Shown one piece after another: positions 36,966 through 45,442 of a stretch of 64,000 bases of DNA. Location: NCBI GenBank assembly GCA_945952315.1, contig CAMFIE010000014.1, forward strand, positions 1-64,000, in the 5' to 3' direction. A program made the translations under genes and the position numbers. Position 1 is the stretch's first letter; the number at the start of each line of letters is the position of its first letter. The notes beneath the pieces are model-generated. The model saw only the letters and a list, made by a program, of their open reading frames with translations, searched no databases and was not told the DNA's origin. The stretch is from an uncultured Rhizobium sp. GTDB taxonomy: Bacteria > Pseudomonadota > Alphaproteobacteria > Rhizobiales > Rhizobiaceae.

Positions 36966-36985
36966 GGAAATTATAGGTAATTTCC
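36966..36985. promoter_or_regulatory. Perfect palindrome between autotransporter and permease genes
   Basis: GGAAATTA (36966-36973) and TAATTTCC (36978-36985) are exact inverted repeats with loop TAGG. They lie in an AT-rich stretch (36895-37010), 160 bp upstream of the autotransporter start. The 319-bp gap otherwise holds no gene. The site is a candidate operator for autotransporter expression; it is too AT-rich for a normal terminator of the permease operon. Confidence 0.4.
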
Positions 36986-37125
36986 GCCCTATATTGCGGA
37001 TTGTGCACTTCTTGATTGTCTGGCTGGCATTCCGGCCCTCGGTGGATCTTGCGAAGGCATCGCTCGCACACGGCGGCGCGCATGTCGCCCGGGATGAGGC
37101 GGGCAGCACCCGCGGCATTCCATTC

Positions 37126-37797
37126 CTATCTTGCAGAGGCGGCGCTGCGTTTTTCGAGATGGCCGACCAGCCGGACGAGGGGCCAGAGGATCACGAAATA
37201 GATGATGGCCGCGCCGATCAGCGGCGTCGGATTGGCCATCAGGGCCTGCGTATCATTGGCCTGCTTGAGAAGGTCCGGCATGGCCACGACCGAAGCCAGG
37301 GCCGTATCCTTGATGGTCGAGATGCAATTCGAGGTGAGGGGCGGGATCATGACCTTGACCGCCTGCGGCAGGATGATCTTGCGCATGGCGAGCCAGAACG
37401 GAATGCCAAGGCTCGCAGCCGCCTCGAACTGGCCCTTCTGGACCGTGCCGATCCCGGCGCGGCAAACCTCCGCCGTGAAGGCCGCCAGCACCATCGACAG
37501 CGCAAGGGTTGCGGAGGTGAAGGACGAAAACGAAATGCCCACGAAGGGCAGGGCGTAGTAGATCAGGATCAGCACGACTAGGATCGGCAGGGCCCGGAAC
37601 ACATCGATATAGGCAATCGCCAGATACTGAAACGGCTTCGGCGCATAAAGCCGCATGAAACAGAGGGCGAGGCCGAAGAGGCTGCCGAAGAAAATCGCGG
37701 CCAGCCCGAGCAGGAGCGTGTTGCCAAGCCCGCGCAGCAGGATGGGGAAGGACCGGACGAGGATATCCCAGTTGAAGAAGGTTTCGATCAAACCCAT
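37126..37797 (-). CDS. Polar amino acid ABC transporter permease
   Basis: A 223-residue permease of the HisM/GlnP type with about five membrane helices (NTLLLGLAAIFFGSLFGLALC, FQYLAIAYIDVFRALPILVVL, and others). The cytoplasmic EAA-type loop is KGQFEAAASLGIPFWLAMRKIILPQAVK. It follows the binding protein gene on the same strand after 85 nt, third in an operon with the PLP enzyme. Only one permease and no ATPase gene are present, so it may form a homodimer and use an ATPase encoded elsewhere. Confidence 0.88.
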   Translation of the reverse strand: MGLIETFFNWDILVRSFPILLRGLGNTLLLGLAAIFFGSLFGLALCFMRLYAPKPFQYLAIAYIDVFRALPILVVLILIYYALPFVGISFSSFTSATLALSMVLAAFTAEVCRAGIGTVQKGQFEAAASLGIPFWLAMRKIILPQAVKVMIPPLTSNCISTIKDTALASVVAMPDLLKQANDTQALMANPTPLIGAAIIYFVILWPLVRLVGHLEKRSAASAR

Positions 37798-37882
37798 GAC
37801 GTCTGCCCCCGCGCTTCGCCTTTTGTGGCCCGATGGATTTTGAACGAGGCTGCGGCGGCCGGCACCGCAGCCTCGGTTTCCT

Positions 37883-38668
37883 TTACTTGGCGGCCGGTAT
37901 CGGCATCACGGTCACGGTTGAGGTTCCGGCATCCGGATCCACGCCAAACCACTTCTTGTGGATCGCAGCCAGCGTTCCATCGGTCTTCATCGCGGAAATC
38001 GCGTCGTTGATCCTGGGAAGAAGCGCATGGTCCTTCTTCGCCATCATTGCGAAACGCTCGCCGGTCGGAATGCGCACGAGGATCTTCAGCCCCGGCATTT
38101 TCTGGATGGCGAACTGGAAGCCCGCGAGCTCGCCCGCGCCCCCCTCGATGCGGCCATTCTGCACATCGAGCAGCAGATCCTGCTGTGCGGCATAGCTCTT
38201 GACCTCGGCTATACCGAGCTTTTCGGCATTTTCCTTGGCCCAGGCCTCGCCGGTCGTGGCCCCGACCACGCCGATGACCTTGCCCTTCAGATCCTCGAGT
38301 GTCTTGACCGCCGAGCCTTCCTTGCCAACGATCGTGCCATCGCTGTCATAATAGGGCTGGGTAAAGGACTGGGTCTTCAGTCGCTCGTCCGTCACCGAAA
38401 TCGACGAAATCGCAAAATCGATGCGGCCGGAGCTTGTGGCGGCAAACAGGGCCTGAAAGCCGAGCGGCTGAAACTCGGCTTCCATGCCGATGCGTTTTGC
38501 CGCCTCCTGCGCGACATCCACTTCATAGCCTTCGAAGGTCCCGGATTCATTCTGGAATTCCCAGGGCGGATTGGCGGCATAGGAGCCGACGATGATCTTG
38601 CCGTCTGCGAAGGCCGACGAGACCATCAGCGTGAAGGCTGCGGCGGCCATGAGTGCGGTTTTAAGCAT
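37883..38668 (-). CDS. Amino acid ABC transporter substrate-binding protein
   Basis: A 261-residue SBP_bac_3 family protein. The start MLKTALMAAAAFTLMVSSAF (signal peptide, cleavage after AFA) is preceded by GAGAGGAA. The mature part shows YAANPPWEFQNESGTFEGYEVDVAQEAAKR and FAISSISVTDERLKTQSFTQPYYDSD, both typical of polar amino acid binding proteins. It lies between the PLP enzyme and permease genes. The ligand is probably an amino acid acted on by the adjacent enzyme. Confidence 0.9.
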   Translation of the reverse strand: MLKTALMAAAAFTLMVSSAFADGKIIVGSYAANPPWEFQNESGTFEGYEVDVAQEAAKRIGMEAEFQPLGFQALFAATSSGRIDFAISSISVTDERLKTQSFTQPYYDSDGTIVGKEGSAVKTLEDLKGKVIGVVGATTGEAWAKENAEKLGIAEVKSYAAQQDLLLDVQNGRIEGGAGELAGFQFAIQKMPGLKILVRIPTGERFAMMAKKDHALLPRINDAISAMKTDGTLAAIHKKWFGVDPDAGTSTVTVMPIPAAK

Positions 38669-38746
38669 GGTTCCTCTCTTTTCTCTTTGTTGTCCGGAAT
38701 GATGGCAGTTCACTTCAGGTTTCGCCGGCGCGGAACGCATTCCGCG

Positions 38747-39886
38747 TCAGGCGGATCGGGTCCTCCCCGTCGGCACAATGCGCGTGAGCGCATTGAACAG
38801 CTCTTCCACCGCGCCTTCGGCCGTCACCACGCCTGGCGACAGCCGCAGGGTGCTGCCGCGCGCATCGCAAAAGAGGGCTCTTTCGCGCAAGGCCGCAATC
38901 AGCGCCTGCGGTTCGGTGGTTTCCGGCAGGGTCAGCATCACGCTGCCGCCACGCGCATAGTCATTCAGGGGCGAGACGATCGGCCAGCCGAGATCACGGG
39001 CATGATCGATGATGCGGCGGCAGGCCCGCAGATTATTGTCGCGAAGGGCGGAAATGCCGTGCTCCATCACCCACCGGATGCCCGGAAGCGAGGCAACCGC
39101 CGGGAGGATCGACGGCGTGCCATGATCAAACCGGCGTGCATCTCCGGCATACCGGAATGCGTCGAGATCCCAGGAAAACGGATTGTCCTGGCTGAACCAG
39201 CCGCGAAGCTCCGGCTGGCAAACGGCCAGCAGGTCGGGACGCACATGCAGGATGCCCGCGCCGGACGCGCCGCAGAGCCATTTCAGCGAAGTCGAGACGA
39301 CAAAATCGAAGGCACCGCCGGCCACCGAAAATGGCACGATGCCAACGCCTTGCGTGATATCGACCCCGACAATCGAGCCCATCGCCCGGCCATGGGCGGC
39401 AAGGGTCTCGACGTCCACCCGGTGCGAGGTTGTCGATGAAACGAAGGTCAGAAGGGCAAGGCCCACGTCATTCTGCCAGCGGGCGATGAAATCCTCATCC
39501 CGCACCCAGGCCTCACCCCGGCGAAACGGCACGGTTTCGAGCATGAAGCCAAAGCGCGGGGCAAGGCCCGCCAGCAAAAAATGCAGGCTCGGAAAACAAT
39601 CGGCAGCGACCAGCACGCGCTGCCCCCGCAGCCGCTCCGCAGGCAGGCCGCCGATCAGGCTGTAAAGCGCCGTGGTCACGTTTTCCGTGGTCGTCATCGA
39701 TCCGGCAGGAGCATCGATCACCGCACGCCAGGCATCGATGAATGCCTGCCGTTCGGCAAGCGCTGCCGGCCATTGCCCGTCATCTTCCGCCGACCACACC
39801 TTTGAAAAGCGCGAAAGCGCCTCGCCCATACGGGCTGCCTTGCCCGGAAAGGTGCCGATGGAATGGTAGAGAAAGTAGCCGGACAT
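38747..39886 (-). CDS. Kynureninase-like PLP-dependent aminotransferase class V protein
   Basis: A 379-residue class V PLP enzyme. The start MSGYFLYHSIG follows GAGG with 6-nt spacing; the TTG 39898 is less likely. The PLP lysine is the K of VVSTSLKWLCGASGAGILHV, and VDITQGVGIVPF supplies the aspartate that contacts the ring nitrogen. The layout resembles kynureninase and selenocysteine-lyase-like enzymes, but substrate residues cannot be assigned. It is first in an operon with an amino acid binding protein and permease. The palindrome TTTTGATCAAAA lies 16 bp upstream of its start, also present before the GntR gene. Confidence 0.82.
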   Translation of the reverse strand: MSGYFLYHSIGTFPGKAARMGEALSRFSKVWSAEDDGQWPAALAERQAFIDAWRAVIDAPAGSMTTTENVTTALYSLIGGLPAERLRGQRVLVAADCFPSLHFLLAGLAPRFGFMLETVPFRRGEAWVRDEDFIARWQNDVGLALLTFVSSTTSHRVDVETLAAHGRAMGSIVGVDITQGVGIVPFSVAGGAFDFVVSTSLKWLCGASGAGILHVRPDLLAVCQPELRGWFSQDNPFSWDLDAFRYAGDARRFDHGTPSILPAVASLPGIRWVMEHGISALRDNNLRACRRIIDHARDLGWPIVSPLNDYARGGSVMLTLPETTEPQALIAALRERALFCDARGSTLRLSPGVVTAEGAVEELFNALTRIVPTGRTRSA

Positions 39887-39901
39887 TTCAAACCTCAACT
39901 A

Positions 39902-39913
39902 TTTTGATCAAAA
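39902..39913. promoter_or_regulatory. GntR operator candidate TTTTGATCAAAA
   Basis: A perfect 12-bp palindrome 16 bp upstream of the PLP enzyme start; it continues as TGATCAAAAGATCA, giving a second overlapping symmetry. The core TTTGATCAAA recurs at 40841-40850 before the GntR gene. Confidence 0.65.
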
Positions 39914-40065
39914 GATCACAATAGTGGGTTGTCGTCAATGAGGCTTCGAAAGGGAACGCTTCGCCGTCGTCGATTGCAGGAAATCGACAACAGCCTCGTA
40001 AAAACAGAATGATGATGTGGGATGTCACCTTACGGCTTCTGGCCCGGGCGACACAGGATCGAGAG

Positions 40066-40815
40066 TCAGGCGGTGATCAGGCTGCGCAGGAGATCCTGCG
40101 TATCACGGATATCCGCAACCATTTCCTCGCGCGCCCGGCCCGCATCACGCTGGCGCATGGCGGCGATGATTCTGCGGTGGTGAACGGTATAGGAGCGGAA
40201 ATCTTCCGTTGCCATGCGTGGCTCCACATAGGCCGAGAGCATGCGCATGTAAGGCCCGTAACGCAACCAGAGCGTGTCTATCAACTGAATGAGAACTTCC
40301 GACCGGGAGGCGCTGTAAACCCGGTAGTGGAACGCGCGGTTGAAATCCAGCATTTCCACAACGAGGCCCTTGCGGGCGCCAAGTTCATGGGCCTCGACCA
40401 CTTCATCCAGCGCGTCGAGCTCCTCCGGCGTGGCATGCAGCGCGGCCAGTTCCGTCGCCATGCCTTCAATGGCAACGCGCGCCCTGCAAAGGTCATCCAG
40501 CCGGCCGACGCTGACGGGCGGCACGCGGGCCGATCCGTTGCGCGAGACCTCCAGCGCATTTTCAGCGGCCAGCCGCCGGAGTGCTTCCCGAACCGGCATG
40601 TGGCTGGTGCTGAAGGACTGTGAAAGCGCGGCGATCGTCAGAACCTGGCCCGGATCAAATCGTCCCAGAAGCAGCGCTTCGCGCAACTTCTCGTATACTG
40701 CGTCCTGAACCGTGACGCGTCCCGTTACCGGACCGAAATTTTCGTCCAACGCCAATCTGCGCCCCTCTTTTCGATCTCGCTGATATCGCTCATCAGCCGA
40801 ATCTAACGGTCGCAT
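40066..40815 (-). CDS. GntR-family (FCD-domain) transcriptional regulator
   Basis: A 249-residue regulator. The N-terminal winged helix shows VTVQDAVYEKLREALLLGRF, LTIAALSQSFSTSHMPVREALRRLAAENAL and a wing. The C-terminal FCD ligand domain includes VAIEGMATELAALHA, FHYRVYSAS and ITA at the end. It lies upstream of the PLP enzyme/amino acid transport operon on the same strand. Its own promoter region and the operon promoter share TTTGATCAAA, so it most likely represses both, with an amino acid or its product as effector. Confidence 0.9.
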   Translation of the reverse strand: MRPLDSADERYQRDRKEGRRLALDENFGPVTGRVTVQDAVYEKLREALLLGRFDPGQVLTIAALSQSFSTSHMPVREALRRLAAENALEVSRNGSARVPPVSVGRLDDLCRARVAIEGMATELAALHATPEELDALDEVVEAHELGARKGLVVEMLDFNRAFHYRVYSASRSEVLIQLIDTLWLRYGPYMRMLSAYVEPRMATEDFRSYTVHHRRIIAAMRQRDAGRAREEMVADIRDTQDLLRSLITA

Positions 40816-40840
40816 CCTCGAAAAACAAGCGAGAACATCG

Positions 40841-40850
40841 TTTGATCAAA
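40841..40850. promoter_or_regulatory. GntR operator candidate TTTGATCAAA
   Basis: A perfect 10-bp palindrome 26 bp upstream of the GntR start, sharing its full sequence with the site at 39902-39913. Its position suggests autoregulation. Confidence 0.65.
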
Positions 40851-41094
40851 TGCGCAGAGTGGCTTGCTCGAGACAGGATGCCCTCTCGCGCCACCAGTGG
40901 CACCGCGCAGCAAGGCGGCTGAATGAATGGCATTTTTCTACGAAGATTGCAGTTTTCAGGAATGGGGGAGGAGATTGGCCGATCAATTTTTTATTTTAGC
41001 TTGTCGCTTGCCGCAGGCCTGCCGAATAACTGTCATGGAAAGGAGAGGGCGCCTATCCTGATTGTGTAGATAAAATCAATGGCCTAGGCCGTTG

Positions 41095-41138
41095 TTTGCG
41101 GAGTGCTTCTGTCCGATTTGCGGAGTGCATCTGTCCGA
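41095..41138. repeat. Two direct repeats of 22 bp
   Basis: TTTGCGGAGTGC(T/A)TCTGTCCGA occurs at 41095-41116 and again at 41117-41138, back to back with one mismatch. Such tandem terminal motifs are typical transposase-binding sites near insertion-sequence ends. Confidence 0.6.
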
Positions 41139-41250
41139 TGAGATCGCGTCTTGCGTGCAGAATATCCGGCCAAAGACAGGTTAGAGCTTCGACATTGCGG
41201 ACGAACTTTACCGTTTCCTGCCATTGACCGCCTGCATCGGACGTATTCAT

Positions 41251-41308
41251 TGTCATTTTCCGGGATTGCATTGGCGTTTCGCGGGATAGGATTGTCGTTT
41301 ACCGGGAT
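41251..41308. mobile_element. Three phased repeats, possible IS21-type terminus remnant
   Basis: TGTCATTTTCCGGGAT (41251), TGGCGTTTCGCGGGAT (41272) and TGTCGTTTACCGGGAT (41293) recur with an exact 21-bp period. Multiple phased repeats starting with TG are a feature of IS21-family ends. No istA or istB gene is present, so only a terminus remnant or a small non-autonomous element is proposed. Confidence 0.4.
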
Positions 41309-41598
41309 GAAATTAATTGTCGGCGGGTTCGGATTGGAACAGGCGATATGACATTCAATTCAGAGAGCAGCAGCCACCGTGCGTAGGAACAAACGTCGGA
41401 ATATGCCCGTCGGCTGTTGCTGTTTCACACGACAGGCACGAGAAGCTTTTCCCGAGGGATGATGACCCCAAAGTTCAAGAGTGCTACATTATCAAATCAG
41501 CAGGATTGACTTCATCGGGCACGACATCGTGATAGCCCCAAAAAGATGGAGATATGGACCAGAGTTGATATCGGCTATTGCTGCTTGCGATCCCCGAG

Positions 41599-43632
41599 TT
41601 AGACTGGTTGCCGCGCCCGTCTGAGATAAAGGTCGGCCATACCGTTCATGCGATTGATGCGTGCAAACATCAGGGAAGCAAAAGCACCGGACAGCAGGGC
41701 ACCCGCGGCTGCCAGAGTCGCAATCATCCGGCTCCAGCGAGAAAGGCGCCCTTCCAGGTCGAGCAGTGTCACGAAGACATCCGCCTGTTCCGGATAGGCT
41801 GAATCTGCGCCCTGGCGTTCAGACCATGCGCGCATCAGTGCGAGGCGGTGGAGTGCGTTGTAGCTCTTGAGGCCGCCGTTCTGATAGATCCAGTGGAGGT
41901 GTTCACGCAGGCCTGCAAGATTACCTTCCAGGTAGTCAATCTGTGCCATGCCATAGCGATACCCTGCCGCCAGCTGGCGCTCCTTCAGATCGGATTTTTC
42001 CGTAACCGCACCCATTCTGCGGTATTGCACCGAATAGATCGATTTCGCCTGCTCGATCGGGAGTTCCAGCTTGCCAGCAAACATCATGTCCGAAGTGGTC
42101 ATTCCCATCAGCAGGAAACCCGCAAGGACAAGCAACTGCCCGGTGCGCTTGCGGACTGGTTCGGGCGAACGCCAGAAATTTGCCCCGAGCAGAATGGCCA
42201 GAAGGCTCGTTGAAAAGAATGAAACCCACATAAGGACAACGAAAAAGCGGGCATGGAACATCAACCGGAATTCCTTGCGGAACCAGAGAAACAGGGATGC
42301 AAGCATCGAAGCGTAGCCTAGATATTTCAGAACGCCGCCCGCTGTGTAAGTGATAGGGTCAGGCAATCCCGGCTGGAGTTCCATGCCCTGATCCGAGAGG
42401 TCGTTTATGATGTTCAACGGGACGTGGATGTCGATGAACGCATTATTCTGCTCAAGCGGTGACCAGTGCAGGTAAAGGCCCAATGCAAACAGGGAAAGGA
42501 CAGCGAGCGCGACCGAAAGGGTGAGCGCGGTCCATGCCCGGGAACGGACACCCCTCACCAACTGGGCAATCTGTGCTTCTGTTGTCTCCATCGTTGCGGG
42601 CCGACTTGCCTCGCGGTAATCTTCACTCAGGTCCCTGATGGTCTGGCTGCGCGCCTGCATCCTCCCCATGATGACGTTCAGAAAGATGTTGCCGAGAAAC
42701 GCCAGAAGCGCAAAGCCGGAAAAACTGAGACCGACCAGCCGCCAGATGAACAGGGCGTGGGCTTCCGACCAGTTGCGCAGATTTTTCAGAGCCCCGTTGT
42801 AACCGAGTATCTGGCGCATGCGCAAAACCCGGTCAGCCTCAAAATTGCATTCGTCGAACGCATCTGGCGCGATGGTTTCCACGAGGGCGGCAGCGCCTTC
42901 AAGATCACCGGAAAGCAGCCGATCCTGTACGGCAACATAGGTGCGCGCCGGCACAAGTTCGGCGGGGACGGAGAGCCGGGAGATGCCAACTGTGCCGCCA
43001 AACGTCTTTTCCACATCGGACGGATAAAGCGCCTTCTGTGCTGGCGGGTCTGGCTGGTGAAGGAATTGCGGCCTGTCCGGCAAGACAAACAGAAGGGCTA
43101 TGACAAGCCCAATCAGACCGTAGCGCAGCCGGTCACCGCCTCGATAGGCCTCGCGAATATGATAGGCCAGTATCAGCAGTGCGCAGACCGTCTGGCCATA
43201 GACCCGAATTCCCGCCCACTGCCATGGGAAAAGGCACAGCAAAAGCAGAAACAGGCTTAGTCCGGACCGTCGTTTCTGCAGACACTGGATCGTAACGCTC
43301 AGCAGCACCAAACTGATCGGCAGAAGGCTCGCACCGGAAAAGCCTGTATCGGGAACCTGGGTTACGAGCCAGTTTCCGGTTGGCAACCAGTCAACAAGGT
43401 TGTCCGGAATATGCAGTTTTCCGTCTGCCGGATCATAACGTCCCGACGCATAGACCAATGCGATATTCGCCAGAGCAAACGCCAAAAGCGCCAGGCTGGT
43501 GAGAATGTCCCTGACCGTGCGTAGCTTTTCTTCCCGCACGGGCAGTTCCAGCGCATCGGGTTCATCAGCCAGAACGCCCGGAACATTCCGATCAGGCCTG
43601 CGGCCGAAGCCTTGCGCTCTCCCGAAAGACAT
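41599..43632 (-). CDS. Unknown polytopic membrane protein in TelA operon
   Basis: A 677-residue protein with about ten to eleven predicted membrane helices. Four lie near residues 43-63, 100-118, 125-160 and 170-186. A soluble segment (about 187-290) follows, then a helix at 293-318, a charged region around 320-360, and further helices at 366-392, 430-450, 455-480, 490-510 and 640-660. Between the last two is a soluble domain with repeated aromatic and Leu residues (YLEGNLAGLREHLHWIYQNGG). No known domain is recognised. The ATG overlaps the telA stop by one base (TGATG), so it is translationally coupled and last in the operon. Gene context suggests a membrane partner of TelA. Confidence 0.7.
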   Translation of the reverse strand: MSFGRAQGFGRRPDRNVPGVLADEPDALELPVREEKLRTVRDILTSLALLAFALANIALVYASGRYDPADGKLHIPDNLVDWLPTGNWLVTQVPDTGFSGASLLPISLVLLSVTIQCLQKRRSGLSLFLLLLCLFPWQWAGIRVYGQTVCALLILAYHIREAYRGGDRLRYGLIGLVIALLFVLPDRPQFLHQPDPPAQKALYPSDVEKTFGGTVGISRLSVPAELVPARTYVAVQDRLLSGDLEGAAALVETIAPDAFDECNFEADRVLRMRQILGYNGALKNLRNWSEAHALFIWRLVGLSFSGFALLAFLGNIFLNVIMGRMQARSQTIRDLSEDYREASRPATMETTEAQIAQLVRGVRSRAWTALTLSVALAVLSLFALGLYLHWSPLEQNNAFIDIHVPLNIINDLSDQGMELQPGLPDPITYTAGGVLKYLGYASMLASLFLWFRKEFRLMFHARFFVVLMWVSFFSTSLLAILLGANFWRSPEPVRKRTGQLLVLAGFLLMGMTTSDMMFAGKLELPIEQAKSIYSVQYRRMGAVTEKSDLKERQLAAGYRYGMAQIDYLEGNLAGLREHLHWIYQNGGLKSYNALHRLALMRAWSERQGADSAYPEQADVFVTLLDLEGRLSRWSRMIATLAAAGALLSGAFASLMFARINRMNGMADLYLRRARQPV

Positions 43633-44705
43633 CAGGCCGCCATGGTTTCGGCATTGTGCACGGCTTGCGCCAGTTCTGTCCGCAGATTGGCAAGTTCGCG
43701 AATGGCAGTGCCGCGGGCCGCAGCGCCATCGGCATGGGCCTGTCGCACATCCTGAAGCGTCGAAATGATGGTTTCATGCACCGATTTCAATGTTTCCACA
43801 TCGATGACCAGACGCTGGCCGGAGCGGGCAACGGCTATGGAACTCTGTTTCAACAGTTCCGCATTGCGCTTCAGCAACATGTTTGTCGTGTCATCAATGC
43901 TGGTTGCCAGATCGTTGGCTTCCTTTTGCTCCTCGATCGAAATCGCCATCATGAAGGCCCGTTTCCAGGCGGGCAGGGTGAGGGAGCGTATCGTCGCGAA
44001 TTTATCGACCAACGCGAAATTGTTGGACTGGATGATCCGGATCATCGGCAATGTCTGCATTGCGGAATGGCGAAGCACGGTGAGATCATCGGCGCGTTTG
44101 GCCATGGCATTGCGCGCTGTTTCCAGCACCGCCTGTCGTTCAAGTGCGTTCATATCGGACTGCGAGCCCATCAGGGAAGCCAGCTCGGCCTCCACCTCCG
44201 CCAATCGGGCATTCAAGGCCTCGATATGGAGCCCGAGCTGCTCATGTTCCAGCCGGACAAGAACATAGATCTCGCTGTATTCGTGGTCCCGGGCCGCCAA
44301 GGTTTCCGCGGTTTTTTCGACGGTGGCAACAAGGCGATCGATCTGGGCCTTGACGGTCTCAAACCGGGCCATGGCCTTTGCCTTGGTGGAATTCAGTCGT
44401 TTCAGCAACCCGCCGACAACGGGTATCCGCGCCATGGGGTTGTCGAAGGAATCGAAGTCGAATTCCTGTGCGGCGACAACGATCTTGCTGAGCTGGATGC
44501 CGGTCTCGCCGAGATCCGCAGACTGCGCCCTCTTCAGGATCGTGTCTGTCAAACCATTGGTCCGGTTCACGGCATCGGATCCGAAGGTGAGGATAGAGGC
44601 GAGCGAGCCGATGCTGATCTTCTCCTTCAGCGCGGCAATTTTGTCGGCATACTGAAGGTCGGCGACTGGCACCGGTTGATTGGGTTTCGTCACTAGGGTG
44701 TTCAT
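43632..44705 (-). CDS. TelA-family toxic anion resistance protein
   Basis: A 357-residue soluble, helix-rich protein of the TelA/KlaB family. Family markers are FGSDAVNRTNGLTDTILKR near residue 43, IPVVGGLLKRLNSTKAKAMARF, LARDHEYSEIYVLVRLEHEQLGLHIEAL-type coiled coil (about 135-170), and SLTLPAWKRAFMMAISIEEQKEA. TelA proteins occur in tellurite/phage-resistance plasmid operons and in bacterial stress loci, but their molecular role is not defined. It overlaps both neighbours (ATGA at 44702-44705 upstream, TGATG downstream), so the three genes are one translational unit. Confidence 0.85.
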   Translation of the reverse strand: MNTLVTKPNQPVPVADLQYADKIAALKEKISIGSLASILTFGSDAVNRTNGLTDTILKRAQSADLGETGIQLSKIVVAAQEFDFDSFDNPMARIPVVGGLLKRLNSTKAKAMARFETVKAQIDRLVATVEKTAETLAARDHEYSEIYVLVRLEHEQLGLHIEALNARLAEVEAELASLMGSQSDMNALERQAVLETARNAMAKRADDLTVLRHSAMQTLPMIRIIQSNNFALVDKFATIRSLTLPAWKRAFMMAISIEEQKEANDLATSIDDTTNMLLKRNAELLKQSSIAVARSGQRLVIDVETLKSVHETIISTLQDVRQAHADGAAARGTAIRELANLRTELAQAVHNAETMAA

Positions 44706-45442
44706 GCCTGCGCCTCCGCTTGAAAATAGTCCTGAAGGGCCTCATGGCAGGTCAGGAAGTCTGTTACCGTCTCGCTGCGGCGGTTCACTTTGCCGGGCCT
44801 GTGCAAGAGCGCAAACAGGCGTTGCTGCCAGAGCGGAAAGAGAACGGCCGCGATTTGCTGGAACCGGTCGTTCAGATCAATCAGGTTCGTTCGAACGAAC
44901 GCGAACTGCTGGATTGCCATCAGATTTGCTGCCCGCACGGTCTCGAGATTGGCGAGTTTCCGCTCAAACCGGCTGCGCAAATGCGGCTCGACAATGCGTG
45001 TGTCGGAAAGTAGGCGGTGGCCATAGGCCAGGGCACGGTCGATCGCCGGCATGGCTTCTGCCAGCGCCTGCTGCTCGCCGAGAATGAGGGCGATGCGTTT
45101 CGTGTTGTCAGCCGAAATCCGCTCCAGCAGTCCGAATGCCTGCGTCACCTTGCGGGCTGCGACTTCCACTTTCAGTCGTTCCTCGAGGTGCGCGCCGGTG
45201 AAACGATGGATCCAGGATTGCCGGGCAAAAAGGGCGTCGAGATCGAGCTGGTTTATGATCTTGAGCGTTTTGCCGATTTCCCGTTTCAGGGCCTGGCGGT
45301 TTGCCACCTGAAGCAGGGTCTCGTCGATTGCCCGGATCTTGAGCGCATCGTCGAGAACCTCTATCGCACCATCACAGATATCCGGCGGCCATTGCGGCGC
45401 AGAAACGTGTGAATCGCTGCTTTTCTCTAGAGGTTTCGACAT
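44702..45442 (-). CDS. Unknown helical protein, first gene of TelA operon
   Basis: A 246-residue predicted cytoplasmic, mostly alpha-helical protein without membrane segments or Cys pairs. Long amphipathic stretches (LLQVANRQALKREIGKTLKI, HLEERLKVEVAARKVTQAFG, IVEPHLRSRFERKLANLETV) suggest coiled coils. I do not recognise a family. It precedes telA with a 4-nt ATGA overlap, so it is probably a co-translated partner. Upstream is a 468-bp gap before the divergent hsdM. Confidence 0.65.
   Translation of the reverse strand: MSKPLEKSSDSHVSAPQWPPDICDGAIEVLDDALKIRAIDETLLQVANRQALKREIGKTLKIINQLDLDALFARQSWIHRFTGAHLEERLKVEVAARKVTQAFGLLERISADNTKRIALILGEQQALAEAMPAIDRALAYGHRLLSDTRIVEPHLRSRFERKLANLETVRAANLMAIQQFAFVRTNLIDLNDRFQQIAAVLFPLWQQRLFALLHRPGKVNRRSETVTDFLTCHEALQDYFQAEAQA

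Larger units (their letters stand above)
40816..41598. other. Gene-poor stretch with short phased repeats
   Basis: No convincing coding frame is seen in these 783 bp. The first part carries the GntR promoter. From 41095 to 41308 two sets of short direct repeats occur (22-bp and 21-bp period) that resemble insertion-sequence termini. The remainder up to 41598 has lower GC than its surroundings and nothing I recognise. It looks like the scarred left edge of an accessory island. Confidence 0.4.

Noticed and set aside
36931-37581. Plus-strand frame of 216 codons opposite the amino acid permease
   Set aside because: It is antisense to a well-supported permease and has no ribosome binding site or recognised motif.
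41053-41271. Minus-strand 72-codon frame in the gene-poor stretch
   Set aside because: It covers the short direct repeats, has no ribosome binding site and no recognised motif.
40816-41598. Attachment-site copy of the tRNA-Gln 3' end at the far side of the island
   Set aside because: I looked for the acceptor and T-arm sequence (CCTGGATTCGAACC) and found no copy; no integrase gene is present either.
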